DNA of 64,000 nucleotides from Anastatus disparis (Eukaryota; Arthropoda; Insecta; Hymenoptera; Eupelmidae). The notes under the pieces are model-generated. The model saw only the letters and a list, made by a program, of their open reading frames with translations. It had not been told where the DNA came from and searched no databases. This document shows, in pieces, positions 1 to 11,217 of this stretch. How positions within the stretch are numbered: the first letter of the stretch is position 1; the number at the start of each line of letters is the position of its first letter. Where the stretch lies: the NCBI GenBank assembly GCA_017163975.1, contig JAFFSR010000301.1, positions 1,655,001 to 1,719,000 on the forward strand, given 5' to 3'. Both the position numbers and the translations under genes were made by a program.

Positions 1-279
1 TAACTGTAAATAATTGCAAGAAATTGCAAATAACTGTAAATAAACGCAAATAACTGCTAGTAACTGTTAATGAAATAGCAAATAACTGCTTATGAATGCT
101 AATGATTGCTAATAACTGCTAATAACTGATGATAACTGCTATATTAACTGCAAATAACCGCTACTTCTGTCTCAAACTATACTATTTATAACAGTTATTA
201 GCAGCTTTTAGCAGTTATTTGCAGCTATTAGCAATTATTTTTAATTATCAGTTATTAGCAAAACCGATTTCCACTAGGG
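1..279. mobile_element. Foldback element of AATAACTG repeats, right part
   Basis: Imperfect 10-bp units of the AATAACTGCW type run in one direction to about 150 and in the complementary direction from about 180. They flank a core reading TGTCTCAAACT at 168-178. The right terminus reads CGATTTCCACTAGGG, ending at 279. It matches the terminus of the complete copy at 46,093-46,587, so this is a truncated member of the same family whose left end lies outside the window. Confidence 0.75.
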
Positions 280-416
280 AATTTACAAATACATTGCACT
301 AAATTTTGTATGATTTCTTGCATTTTTAATTCAATTTTAAAATCTGTTAAGCTAAGATAAAAAGATTCATTATTAACGCTTATTATTGGAAAACGAATGA
401 TAATACCAACGAAGAT

Positions 417-607
417 AGACGCTCATAGAAGGGTACTTCTAAATGGGCGCGATGTAAGAAAAAAGGTTAGTTTTGCGGTGACCCAGCCGCTAGGAGCAAC
501 ACTGAATCCCATGTATTTTATATCTATATATATGATATATAGATATACATAAACATATTGCTAAAATGCACTGAATCGGCAGAAAAAAAATCACAAAGTT
601 TGAAAAA
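417..607. mobile_element. MITE fragment with P-like termini, joined to half of another foldback
   Basis: From 417 the sequence reads CAACGAAGATAGACGCTCAT, close to the terminus of the P-like transposon (3,108) and to both ends of the MITE at 27,325-27,564. The interior, with a TATAG-rich palindrome and 'ATCCCATGTATTTTATAT', also resembles that MITE. From about 551 it continues into a segment (AACATATTGCTAAAATG) that forms the arms of the foldback at 28,690-29,139. No right terminus is visible, so both are fragments. Confidence 0.5.
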
Positions 608-651
608 ATATGCAATATACGCAAATATAAATACGCAAATCTAGGACATAC

Positions 652-1165
652 AGTTTGCTCAAGTTTATCAGGTTTTCATGCCTTAACCGGGTGTGATTAC
701 AATCCGTCTTTCTTCAAAAAAGGAAAAAGATGACCATTAAATTCATTGATTAAAAATGAAAAATATCAAACATCCTTTACGAGTCTTGGTGTAAATATAA
801 GTGGTTCAGTGTTAGATATATTGGAGGAGTTTGTATGTCGCATGTATAATGCGGCAAGTACAAATGATATCAATACTGCAAGGTTAAAAATATTTTCAAA
901 AACATTCAAACCGGAAAAGTAACAGCTACTTTCAAAACGAAGGCTAAAAATTACGATGCTGCATCTTTGCCGCCATATGCCTCAGAATTAAAGCAACAAT
1001 TATTAAGATCTCGATATATGACAAATATTTGGAGGAAGGCTTATAAAAAAGTGCCCACTGACTTGGTACCAAGTAACTATGGTTGGAAAAATATTAATAA
1101 CAAATATGAATTTGTATGGTTTGAGGGGGATTAATTTCCGACGTTCGTTGGAGACGTAATTGTTT
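652..1165 (+). pseudogene. Degenerate transposon-associated protein (HALTGCD / LPP-type)
   Basis: Translation gives LSGFHALTGCDYNPSFFKKG, a stop at about 731, then FTSLGVNISGSVLDILEEFV. After a frameshift near 918 it continues ASLPPYASELKQQLLRSRY, an IWRKAY-like segment, a conserved GW and finally QFPTFVGDVIV-like text with a stop in place of Q. I know this motif order (HAL.GCD, LGxN, EEFVC, LPP, W, GW) from uncharacterised proteins repeated many times in invertebrate genomes, apparently carried by transposons; the biochemical role is unknown to me. At least two stops and one frameshift make it a relic. A MITE follows 12 bp after the relic, at 1,178. Identity as a TE relic is fairly safe; the family name is not. 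Confidence 0.5.
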
Positions 1166-1177
1166 AATTTGATATAG

Positions 1178-1343
1178 CCCTATTAAAAAAAAACACGTGT
1201 TTGTTGCACATGAAAAAAAACACGTGTAAAATACACGTATTTTTTACACGTGTTTTTTACATGTAAAATTTGCGTGTTTTTTCACGCATATTTTTCACGT
1301 GTTTTTTTCACGTGCAACAAACACGTGTTTTTTTTTAATAGGG
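1178..1343. mobile_element. CCCTATTAA palindromic MITE
   Basis: A 166-bp near-perfect palindrome. The left arm starts CCCTATTAAAAAAAAACACG and the right arm is its reverse complement, ending AATAGGG. Both arms carry CACGTGTTTGTTGCAC. The flanks are AG on both sides (1,176-1,177 and 1,344-1,345), a possible 2-bp target duplication like those of the related elements at 8,938 and 31,299. No coding capacity. Confidence 0.75.
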
Positions 1344-1434
1344 AGACCAGCATTCAGATAAACTTTATTCGATTTGTTTTAGAAATTATTGTTTCAGAAT
1401 ATTTTAATTAACTTAGATTTCATTTTTATTACAG

Positions 1435-1541
1435 AGACCAGTGAAAAGTCACAAACTGAAAGCGAGTATGATATTAGCGATGTCGAAGATAGCGTCAATA
1501 TTGACGCAACAGACGTAGATTTTAATGAATTCGATGAATAA
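1435..1541 (+). pseudogene. Possible last exon of the 652-1165 relic
   Basis: A pyrimidine-rich tract ending TTTTTATTACAG looks like a splice acceptor. It is followed by 35 open codons of acidic, serine-rich text (starting TSEKSQTESEYDISDVED) and a TAA at 1,539-1,541. An acidic tail would suit the C terminus of the upstream relic. The linkage is inferred from position and frame only. Confidence 0.35.
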
Positions 1542-2322
1542 AATTAATAGTTGTATTTGAATATTTAAAACAAAAATTCTATTTTATATCATAATATTAT
1601 ACTTTACTTATTACTCCTATTATGATTCTTACATTTCATAAATTATTTTTATTTTTTATTTGACAGCTAAATCAGACTTAAGAACGCTCATAAGGTATTC
1701 TTCAAAAATATTGTCTCATTTATTCGAAGTTTACTAAGAAATCAATAAATTAATATTTTTATAGATGTAAATTATTTAAAATTAGTTTTTGTTTCATCAC
1801 ATTTACAATTATTAATATAATTATTTACTAGCAAAAAATACCTCGTTCCTAAAGTCGCTCGGTTGAATTTTCATATATATTATTATGTACAAAATTAGCC
1901 AATTTTAAAATAAAAAAGAATTGCCGCAACTTATGAATTTTAATATTGTAGTTTTGTACTAAATTAAATTTTTATATTTTTATAAAAAAGATTAATTAAA
2001 GTTACAATGTGCATGAAAATTGTTTAAATACAAATTATATTATGATGAATTAAGAATTTGTTCTACTAAATTGCATTTGAATCAATGAAAAAATATAATA
2101 GAAATTTTTTCCTTTTAATCACGTGTTTCAATCACGAACCATGAAATAATTGAAAACAGTATTTGACGTTTACTAGAACTAACAACTGCACGGAGAAAAG
2201 AAAGTATTGTTAAAATAGGTTCTAAATCAAGTATATATAATTTATGTACTAAGGTACTTAAAAAAAGAGTGACGATATAATTTCAATAGTACTATAGCTT
2301 GAATTTTAGGGACCAATGTTGG
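1542..2322. other. AT-rich spacer, no gene seen
   Basis: No open frame or structured element was recognised. A short stretch near 1,840-1,900 (CCTAAAGTCGCTCGGTTGAA) recurs in diverged form near 33,685-33,750, so part of it is dispersed repeat. Confidence 0.5.
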
Positions 2323-3107
2323 TACCCATAAGAAAATAATTTTTGTGAGAAATTGTGAATAACTGTTAATAATTGTAATAAACTACCGCAATTGAGACAT
2401 TAATAAGAATTAATAACAGTAAAAAATAGTTAAAAACAATCAATAATAGTTAATAATAGTTATGAACGCTAAATAACAATTATTAACTGAAAGTCATGAT
2501 TATTGATAATTATTTATAGTTATTCAAATTTATTCACATTTATACACATTTATACACATTTATTAACAGTTACTCACATTTTCCAAAATTTTAGAATTGG
2601 TGAATAATTTAGTATTATTTATACTTATTTATAATTATTCATATTTATTTGCAATTAGTTACAGTGAATTATAGTTATTAACACTTTCTTACAGATATTT
2701 ACAGTTTTTTACATTTATTAACAGTTATTAACAGTTTTTCACATTTACAAAAATTTTTCGCGTATATATAAAAAAAAAGATTATACGTGTGAAAATTTTT
2801 GAAAGTGTGAAAAAGTGTTAGTAACTGTTAATAAATGTGAATAAATGTGCATGAATGTGAAAAATTACAAATATTTGTAAATAACTATTTTTTTTTTTTT
2901 TTTTTTTATTGAGCATTTGAAGACTCTAGTGAGTCTTATTTCTGCTGACCTTTATTTATCAGAACATATACATTTTTTTTTTTCTTACAATTATACAGAA
3001 ATATTACAACTGCACTGAAAAGACGTAGGGACCGCTACAGTCACCCACCTGACCGTAGTTACGCCGAATCCTACAGCCTGTATAGTTTGTGAAATCGGGA
3101 CCGTAGC

Positions 3108-3846
3108 CAACGAAGATAGATCCTAATAGAAGCGCAGAACCCCAAGGCGCTTTGAAGCTAGAAATATGTAGTTGGTACCCCGACCAGACGCGGCGTTAAC
3201 GTCGCTTTCAGTAGGTAAATGATAACGACCGGTCGGTAAATGAACGGCAGTCATCATTGCTATTTATTCTGATTATATTTGATAACTATAATAAAGTTAA
3301 AAAAAATATAATGGAACCCCATGTAATTATGGAAAAATGAAATTAAAAGATTGAAATAATGGAAAACAATTTAAGTGAAACTTAAACTGTTATTCTTAAA
3401 CCCCAAAAGGCCAACAATTTATATACTACATTCTTGTATACAATTTTATAAGCAGCTGTGGCGTAATGGCTAAGTCGTTCGCTCGACAATCTTTTTGATG
3501 TCGATTCAATTCCCGATCAGGTTCTTTTTTTTTTTTTTTTTTTTTCTTGCAATTTGAATTAATAAAAGAAAGTGTATTTAAAATTAAAATTTTTGTAAAA
3601 TTAAATTTTTTTTATATTTAATTTTAATAAAAATTAAATTCTTTTTATATTTAATTTTGATAAAATCAAATTTTTTTAATATTTAATTTTGATAAAATTA
3701 AATTATTTTAATATTTAATTTCGGTAAAATTAAATTTTGTTAATATTTAATTTTATTAATAAACGTATTTTTCCCAAAGCGTTTTTAATGCATACAATTT
3801 AAAAAATTAATAAAATAAATCTGGAAGTGAGTAAAATCAAATTTTT
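3108..3846 (+). repeat. Left long terminal inverted repeat of the P-like transposon
   Basis: It pairs with 10,525-11,217 in reverse complement. The match runs from CAACGAAGATAG through GACCGGTCGG, the tRNA-like box and the TTTAATTTT repeats to GTGAGTAAAATCAAAT at about 3,831-3,846, where similarity stops. Small length differences occur in the homopolymer runs. Confidence 0.85.
3451..3545 (+). ncRNA. tRNA-like sequence with T-run in the left inverted repeat
   Basis: GTGGCGTAATGGCTAAGTCG resembles a tRNA D-arm / A box. A TCGACA...TGTCGA stem resembles an anticodon arm, and GATTCAATTCCCGATC resembles a B box. About 20 T residues follow, as at a Pol III terminator. The acceptor arms do not pair well, so it is not a normal tRNA gene; a tRNA-derived SINE head or a Pol III unit captured by the transposon is more likely. 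Transcription is inference. Confidence 0.4.
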
Positions 3847-5443
3847 AATATCTCTTACTTGAAAATTAAGAGAATGTTTAATTTTTAACTTCTACATTTC
3901 ATTTTAAATAATTAAAAGCATTATTATTTATCTTATAAATTTTCTTAAACTTTCCATAATAATTCTAAAAATGTCGAAATTTACTAAAATATTCTTTGAT
4001 AACTACATTAATTATGTTAAATAAAAATTCTATATTCTTATTAAGGAGTTTTTTTGTGTTTTTAATATTAATACTTATGAAAAATTGATTGTATTATAAG
4101 TAATGTAAATGAAAAAAAAACGTTTAATATTGTATCATAAAATCATTATTTTTACACATATTAGACTTTTTTTGGCTGATTTTTTTTTAAACCATTTTTA
4201 TGAAAAATATCATGAAATCTTATTTTTAAATGTCTTTTTAATGTGTATTTCAAAATATTTTTCTAGCTGCGAGTTTAATCACATCAGACATCAGAAAACT
4301 AAATTATGAGCTGAAAAATAACTAAATTAATAAAGTTAGGAAAAACAAATTTAAAATTATTTAGATAGATAGATAGATAGATTATTTACTAACATAATAC
4401 ACGTACGTAAATTAATTTTTTAATAAATTACGAAAAAATTTTTGTATTTACAATTTTACGAAAATATGTGTAATTATTATAAAAAGTGGACATTAAAAAA
4501 AGTAAATCTGTACTTTTTTAAAAGTAAAAAATATTTATATTTAGTATGTTTGTAATTTGCAGTCTAAGGCTCTAAAACAATATTTTCATAAATTAATGAA
4601 AATATTGGCTTCCTAATTTTAAAAAAATCTGACAGTCTTCCACACCACCCTAGGGGTTCTGTCAAAGGAACTCTGCACTGTATACAAATCAAATTGCAAC
4701 ATTATTAGAATTCCTATCGGCGCGTTGGTTTTTTTTTGTTTTACTTGAAAATAATCATATGATAAAAAACAATAACATTATGTAATTGAAAGACATGTTA
4801 AAATTATATAAAATTATTTTATTCTTTTCATATATTAAATTCAAATAAAACCGTGGTGACCATCGCCTGTAGCCCCACACAACCACGGGAGTCTGCCGCC
4901 TTCCTTCCAAGGCCTGAATTTGTAATCGCAACTTGAGAATTAAGTCATACTTAAGTCACACTTGTCTACGTTGCACCCACAATAAATGCTGCAAGTACAA
5001 CTAAGCAGTTATGACTTAAATATATGGACCAAATATTCAATTCACGACTATAAACTCGGACCACAGACTCCAACCTACTTGCCTCCTCCTCCTGCGGGGA
5101 TACACATATCGAAGCTAAGATTTAAAAGTGACTCTTAATATGTAAATTTATTAATATGCTGATTTTATATAATAAATATACAGATTAATCAAAATGTCTT
5201 ACTTTAAAATCTTTGTTTAAATATGTGTATCGAAATAATCATAATAATTGAACATTCTTTTATAAAATATTTTTGTAACATGTCTTACAATAATATTAAA
5301 TATCAGCAGCTATAATTATTATGAATATTTTTTAAGTGTGTTTGGATGTCCCGCAAAAATGTCAAAAACTAAATATTTCTGAAAAAAGTTAAATTATTTA
5401 AACTACAATAAAAACACTAATATATAAAGTTTAGATAACGCGA
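3847..5443. other. Interior of P-like transposon without genes
   Basis: AT-rich, with a short GATA microsatellite near 4,364-4,382. A stretch at about 4,915-5,070 resembles the small palindromic MITE at 19,790-20,038 (GAATT...TAGT ends, TTAAGTCATACTTAA). The only open frame, 66 codons at 4,109, is lysine/phenylalanine-rich and looks like chance. Confidence 0.5.
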
Positions 5444-8400
5444 TTAACAATCAAGTTTCAACAATTTTTTATTACGTTTGCATGCACTTTCTGAAGCGGA
5501 TCGCTTGTTGATTTTTCGGTCTCTATAATCTTTAGTTATCCATTTAAGCTGATTGAAAATATTCGTTTTAATAAAAATTTTAATAACATAATTTCGATGT
5601 TTTAAACACGCGTCATTACAGAAAAAGTTGCTATGATTCTCTATTACTTGTTTTTTTATTATTAAAAATAGAAATTGTGCTAAATTATGCAAATGACATG
5701 ACTTTAAGAATTCTTTTTCAAAAATATTATAAATAGTTGAAATAACTGAAAAGAAAGATTCTGATGGTGCTTTTAAACTTCCATAAGTTTGCCCTTTTAA
5801 AGAAGGATAAGCTTTCCATACCAAAAGTAAATCTGATTCTGAATCCAATGTTTTTTCGTGATTAATAAAATCGGCTTCGCATTGAGCACATTCAAACTCT
5901 TTTAAACATTTAAACGCGAGATAGCCAGCAACATATTTTTTGGAGCATTTTTCAAGTTTAGATTCTTCTCCTTTTTCTTCTATTATTTCAGGTTGCTGGT
6001 CATCATAAATTATTAATTCGGAATCATTATTAATAAACCATTTTTGAATTCTTTCGTTCATCGCAGCGATTTTGACATCCTGTTTTTCTTTGACCGTGTC
6101 TTCATTTTGACATTTATCGAAATTTGAAATTAATAAACGTGCATCATCAGGTTCGCAGTTTGTTCCAACAGGTGGTACAAGTAGCGTAATCATTAACGCG
6201 TACTGAAAATTTCTACGAAATTGCATTACAGTTGGATTATCATTATGTCCTGACCGAGACCTCATCGTACCGAAAAAGTTTTCAATTTTATCTTGATTTA
6301 AACGAGAAGTTAATAAATATGGCACATTTTCTTCTTTTAACTGATTCCATAACTCTAAAGTAGCACTTATTGTTAAAATAAAACTATTAAAACAATCGGG
6401 ATTTTTACTATCGACAATTTCCCACTGTTCAAGCCACGGTATCGCTTCACGTAAACATTTTTCTACCTGCGGATTATGATTTGCTAAACCACGCTTCAAT
6501 GGATTAGGATCGCTAGAGCATCGAGAATTAAGGCAATCAAAAATATCATTTAATCTTTTACAAAAATTACCCGTCGCGATAGCTGATGTATTTTTTAAAT
6601 CACGAGACATTGACCCCGCAATTAGTGCCACACTCACGGAATTACTAAAAACTTGAGCAGCTAAGCTAACATTCATTTTTTGAAAATTGTTTGGATTAAT
6701 ATGTCGATCCGTTAATTTATACGCTGCTTTACAAGAATGAATTTTTTCTATTTCTCTTAATTCGCGAATTGCACCCCACGAAATTATTTCATTTTTAATT
6801 TTAAAGTTATGTTTCATTAAATTATTTCTAATACTTTTTAAAATGTGAGGTGGATCAAAACCGAAGGTAATTTTACGTTCATTGAATTGTAAAAATGGTT
6901 GATCTTTAGTGATTCCGAACATAGAAATCGCTTTTTTATTGGGAGCACCTTGATCACAAACCATATGTCGAATTTTAAAGCCTATATCTTCCGATACTTC
7001 TAACACGTTTTCAATGATTGGTTTTAATACTTCTCCCGGAACTGGACCATCACTCGGAAAAAACATTAAAGGCTGTTTCCAATCATAAGTCAGCCCGGCC
7101 AATATAAATACTAATACCGATTTAGCCATCCGCGGTTCACGATCGCCGTAATCGCCTAAATCGTGATAACCTTCGACATAATCTTCTTTTAAATTATACT
7201 CAAGCCCGGGTTTTATACTCATTTCGTCCCACATTAACACGGTTTGTTTTTCAAAATTAGTTTTATCATTTAATTTCATTTTTAATTGATTAAAAAGTTG
7301 CTCGTTTTTACCCGGTCTCAAATTTAACACGTTAACCCATTGACGAATTAAAGAAATAGATGGCAATGCAAATTTTTTAGAATCCCGCAAGAATTGATAA
7401 GCTTTTGGTGATTTATAGTAGAGGCCTAAAGCAAATTGCTTTTCATCCTCTTCCCATTTATTATGTTTTACATGATTTAATTGCATTTCAAAGAACGAAG
7501 TTACGCTATCATTAAGATGTTTCGAAGCTTGATCAACTAATTCTTCTTTTGAAAGTTTACGGATTCCGAGCTTTTTACGTCTTTCTAATCTTAATAATTT
7601 TTGTTTTAAAATTTTATTTTCACGAGCTAATTTTTCATTTTTATATTTTAATTTATTCACGATAGTTACAATGGAAGGAGCGCGTTTTTTCCGTTTTTTA
7701 ATTTCAATTGCAGGTTGCTCATTTGTTAAATTACATAAAAAATCGTTACTTTCCGTTACCGAATCTGATTCTACTAACGAAACATTAATATTATTTGATT
7801 CAGTTACATTATTCAATTGTAAATGTGGATCATTAGCATCATTACTTTGTATGGCGACTACATCAGATTGTAATGATAAATTTAAATTATTTTCAAAATT
7901 CTCGCGAGCAGATGTAATTGAATTTGTTTCGTCAATCGTGCATGCAGAATTGCTGAAACTTTTTTGCGGAATCGTGTCTGGTTTTAATAATTTTCTCATC
8001 GACGTATGAATAAAATCTGATTCTAAAAAATGCTGGCTACATACCCGTTTCTCTTGCAATTTTTTACAACTTACATCGTTATCGCATAACCTGTACAGTT
8101 CATCAGAATCAATGACCTCCAACCATTTCTTCAAACTATAAATACATATAATTATGTAAAACATTGCCTTTTTTTAATTTTACCAAAAAAAATTATTGGA
8201 GTATTTGAAAATTATATATATTGACAAAACTGTTTAGCTTATTAATTTTGATAATTTTTTATTATATTTTACACGGACCGTTTAAAACCTCTAATTAATA
8301 TAAATTTTTTATTTTGATATTTGATAAAAAATTAAGTCAATATTTATATTGATATTGTTTGACTATAACAAATATTGGTTTTTTTATAAAATAACAATAG

Positions 8401-9765
8401 AAAATAAGAATAGAAAAATAGCAAAATTTTGGTTTTATTTATTTTTGGCTTTTTTTTAAATATAATCAGCAAGTTCTTTATTTTTATTTCTACAATGAAA
8501 AGTAAACTAAGTTAATTTTGACAAAATTGCAATTGAAAAAAATAAAATTATACGAAATTGTTTTGTTTTTATTTATTTAAAGAAAAATGTATGGAAAACA
8601 GTTAATTTTTATAATGTATAAAGATACATCTTATCATATTATAAACAATTAAAAAACAATAGAAAAAACAATGGAGTTTATTTGCATTTTATAAACAAAA
8701 AGGAATTTCGTAATTATTAAGTTTTTGTTAACAAAAATCAAACTAAAACAGAACTGGAGTCTTCATTCGGTTTTACAATCTGTGCCTAATATTTAATAAT
8801 TATTTCTTGTGCTAAATATTTGGGTGCTATGGCAATTAATATTTACATTAACAATTTGTTCACCCACTTAAAATACGATAAATAGCATATCTGCTTGGTC
8901 ACATAAATATTCCATTTCATTTATCGTTAAATAATTACCCTATTGAAAATAATCATGTCATTTTTTACGTACAATTTTCACATACAATTTTTACACGATT
9001 TTTGTTTCAATTTATCACATGATTTTTTTAAGATCTTTTTTGAAATGATTTTTTTACTTAATATTTTTACGTGATTTCTTACGTTTAATTATACATGAGA
9101 TAAGATTTTCAAAATGAAGATAATATTACGTATTAAACATTTTATTTATACTTGAGAAAAAAGTTATTTTTATTTATTATTACTATTATATAATTTATAT
9201 CTAAAAATCACCTACATAGAATTTCTTTAAATCATTATGAAACACTAGCTTAAAAGAATAATGACAGCTTTATATTAAATAAGTCCAATAAAATTACTTA
9301 AAAAAGTTACCTAAAACATTCCACTAAAAAAAAATACAGTGACAAATTTAAAAAAAAATCATCTAAAAATTTTAGGTGAAAATTAATACAAAAAAAAACA
9401 CATGATTATTAATAGGGTACCAATGTTTTCGTATTTATATATATTGCAAATACGTTTAACCTATTATCTAAATATTTGACGTTAACATTACACACACACA
9501 TTTTTATCCTTTCCTAGTATTATAAAATATTTATTATAAATAAATAAATAAATAATTAGTAAATTATAATTATTTACGAGTATTTAATACTTATAACTAC
9601 CTTCAAACCGATCGCGAAGAGGTTACGTTATATATGTATTAATAAACAATTATTGAAATCTTACATATGAGGATGTTTCACAGGAAATCTGTGAAAAGAA
9701 AGAGATGGATCTCCGACCTTTGTGTTGGGACACTGTTGAAATGCACACGCGTTTTTTTTCGGCAT
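5444..9765 (-). CDS. THAP-domain P-type transposase, two exons, apparently intact
   Basis: The protein would bind the element's ends through an N-terminal THAP zinc finger and cut with an RNase H-like core. Exon 2 (8,135-5,444) alone is open and starts inside the THAP domain. I find exon 1 at 9,765-9,665: it begins MPKKNACAFQQC, contains SFHRFP and ends at a GTAAG donor. The acceptor TTTATAG lies at 8,136, and the join restores the frame. C-x4-C, then 53 residues, then CSQH fits the THAP pattern. A leucine-heptad coiled coil follows near 7,640-7,560. Core motifs are MWDEM (about 7,225), VCDQGAPN (about 6,950), FGFDPPHIL (about 6,860) and QDKIENFFG (about 6,280), matching the DDE-type acids of P transposases such as THAP9. 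The product is about 930 residues, the usual range. The 1.53-kb intron holds a MITE. Confidence 0.85.
8938..9417. mobile_element. CCCTATT MITE in the transposase intron
   Basis: It starts CCCTATTGAAAATAATCATG and ends CATGATTATTAATAGGG, with TA on each side (8,936-8,937 and 9,418-9,419). The interior has ACGTGATTTC / TACGTACAA-type inverted motifs and no coding sequence. The termini resemble those of the 1,178 element. Confidence 0.7.
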
Positions 9766-9889
9766 CGCGAACTTTAAAAAACTATTTTATAAAGATTATT
9801 AACGCGTACACAAACACTTCTTAACTGCTTGTTAACAACTGAGCCTAAAGTCGGCAGTTAAAACAAAATAGTGTCATTTCCGCGAATGT

Positions 9890-9906
9890 AAATACTATAT
9901 ATACGA
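9890..9906 (-). promoter_or_regulatory. Candidate TATA box of the P-like transposase
   Basis: On the minus strand GTATATATAGTATT lies about 130 bp upstream of the exon 1 ATG at 9,765. Position and sequence suit a TATA box; initiation has not been shown. Confidence 0.4.
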
Positions 9907-10053
9907 ATCGCGCTTCTCCGTTTATTAGAACTCTTTATAATTGAAATATACTTTTTTTAAATATAAACATCGTTTACATACGTTTATATATTTATTTTTT
10001 ATCAAAATAACGTTTGTAAACGATATAAATGCAATTAATATTGTATATATAGA

Positions 10054-10054
<1 letters not shown>

Positions 10055-10098
<44 letters not shown>
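10055..10098. repeat. (TA)n(TG)n microsatellite
   Basis: A TA run followed by GT dinucleotides within the P-like transposon. Short open frames on both strands here are products of the repeat. Confidence 0.9.
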
Positions 10099-10524
10099 AC
10101 GTATGTTTGTGATTGCAATCATCTTCTAAAGTATGAAAGTTAATCAATACAAAGATTGAATAAATGCGTATTTTATTAAAACATAATTGTAACTTTATTA
10201 TTCTTTATTTAAATAGAAACAATGATTTACAAGTTAGTCTTATACATTTTATTATTTATTTAAGTAACATATAAATAAAAATAATAAAATACACTTTCAA
10301 CTTCAATAAAAGTAATATGTATTTTAAATATTATTATTTACAAATATAATTAGAATTAACTATTCCAGCATTAAACAGTAATAAGAAATTTAAATTATCT
10401 AACATAATTGATCCATTTTTTTTTGGATTATTATATAAAAAAAATTTTTATATACAAATTTTTCATAATTTTTTTTTAAAAGAATATTTTTCTTATTTTC
10501 AAAACAAAAAAACATATTTGATTT

Positions 10525-11217
10525 TACTCACTTCCAGATTTATTTTATTCATTTTTTAAATTGTATGCATTTAAAAAAATAAAAATCACAGTTTATTAAT
10601 AAAATTAAATATTAAAACAATTTAATTTTATCAAAATTAAATATTAAAAAAATTTGATTTTATCAAAATTAAATATAAAAAGAATTTAATTTTTATTAAA
10701 ATTAAATATAAAAAAAATTTAATTTTACAAAAATTTTAATTTTAAATACACTTTCTTTTATTAATTCAAATTGCAAAAAAAAAAAAAAAAAAAAAAAAAA
10801 GAACCTGATCGGGAATTGAATCGACATCAAAAAGATTGTCGAGCGAACGACTTAGCCATTACGCCACAGCTGCTTATAAAATTGTATACAAGAATGTAGT
10901 ATATAAATTGTTGGCCTTTTGGGGTTTAAGAATAACAGTTTAAGTTTCACTTAAATTGTTTTCCATTATTTCAATCTTTTAATTTCATTTTTCCATAATT
11001 ACATGGGGTTCCATTATATTTTTTTTAACTTTATTATAGTTATCAAATATAATCAGAATAAATAGCAATGATGACTGCCGTTCATTTACCGACCGGTCGT
11101 TATCATTTACCTACTGAAAGCGACGTTAACGCCGCGTCTGGTCGGGGTACCAACTACATATTTCTAGCTTCAAAGCGCCTTGGGGTTCTGCGCTTCTATT
11201 AGGATCTATCTTCGTTG
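10525..11217 (-). repeat. Right long terminal inverted repeat of the P-like transposon
   Basis: Reverse complement of 3,108-3,846. It ends TCTATCTTCGTTG at 11,217, directly followed by the CCGTAGC target duplication and the LINE 3' region. Confidence 0.85.
10780..10873 (-). ncRNA. tRNA-like sequence with T-run in the right inverted repeat
   Basis: Mirror copy of the 3,451-3,545 unit, read on the minus strand and ending in about 24 T residues. Both copies would be transcribed inward, away from the nearest transposon end. Confidence 0.4.

Larger units (their letters stand above)
3108..11217 (-). mobile_element. P-like (THAP transposase) DNA transposon with ~700-bp inverted repeats
   Basis: The element begins CAACGAAGATAG and ends with its complement. 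It is flanked by a 7-bp direct repeat CCGTAGC (3,101-3,107 and 11,218-11,224) lying in the 3' UTR of the LINE. P-type elements usually duplicate 8 bp; an eighth base does not match here. The terminal inverted repeats are very long (3,108-3,846 and 10,525-11,217) and contain a tRNA-like box, T runs and repeated TTAATTTT-type units. One two-exon transposase lies between them on the minus strand. The 8.1-kb size is large for the family because of the long repeats and an intron that hosts a MITE. Confidence 0.85.

Noticed and set aside
7671..8009. 112-codon plus-strand open frame
   Set aside because: It is the shadow of the transposase exon 2 on the minus strand.
3108..11217. Maverick/Polinton because of the ~700-bp inverted repeats
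   Set aside because: There is no polymerase, integrase or capsid-type gene, and the only protein is a THAP/P-type transposase.
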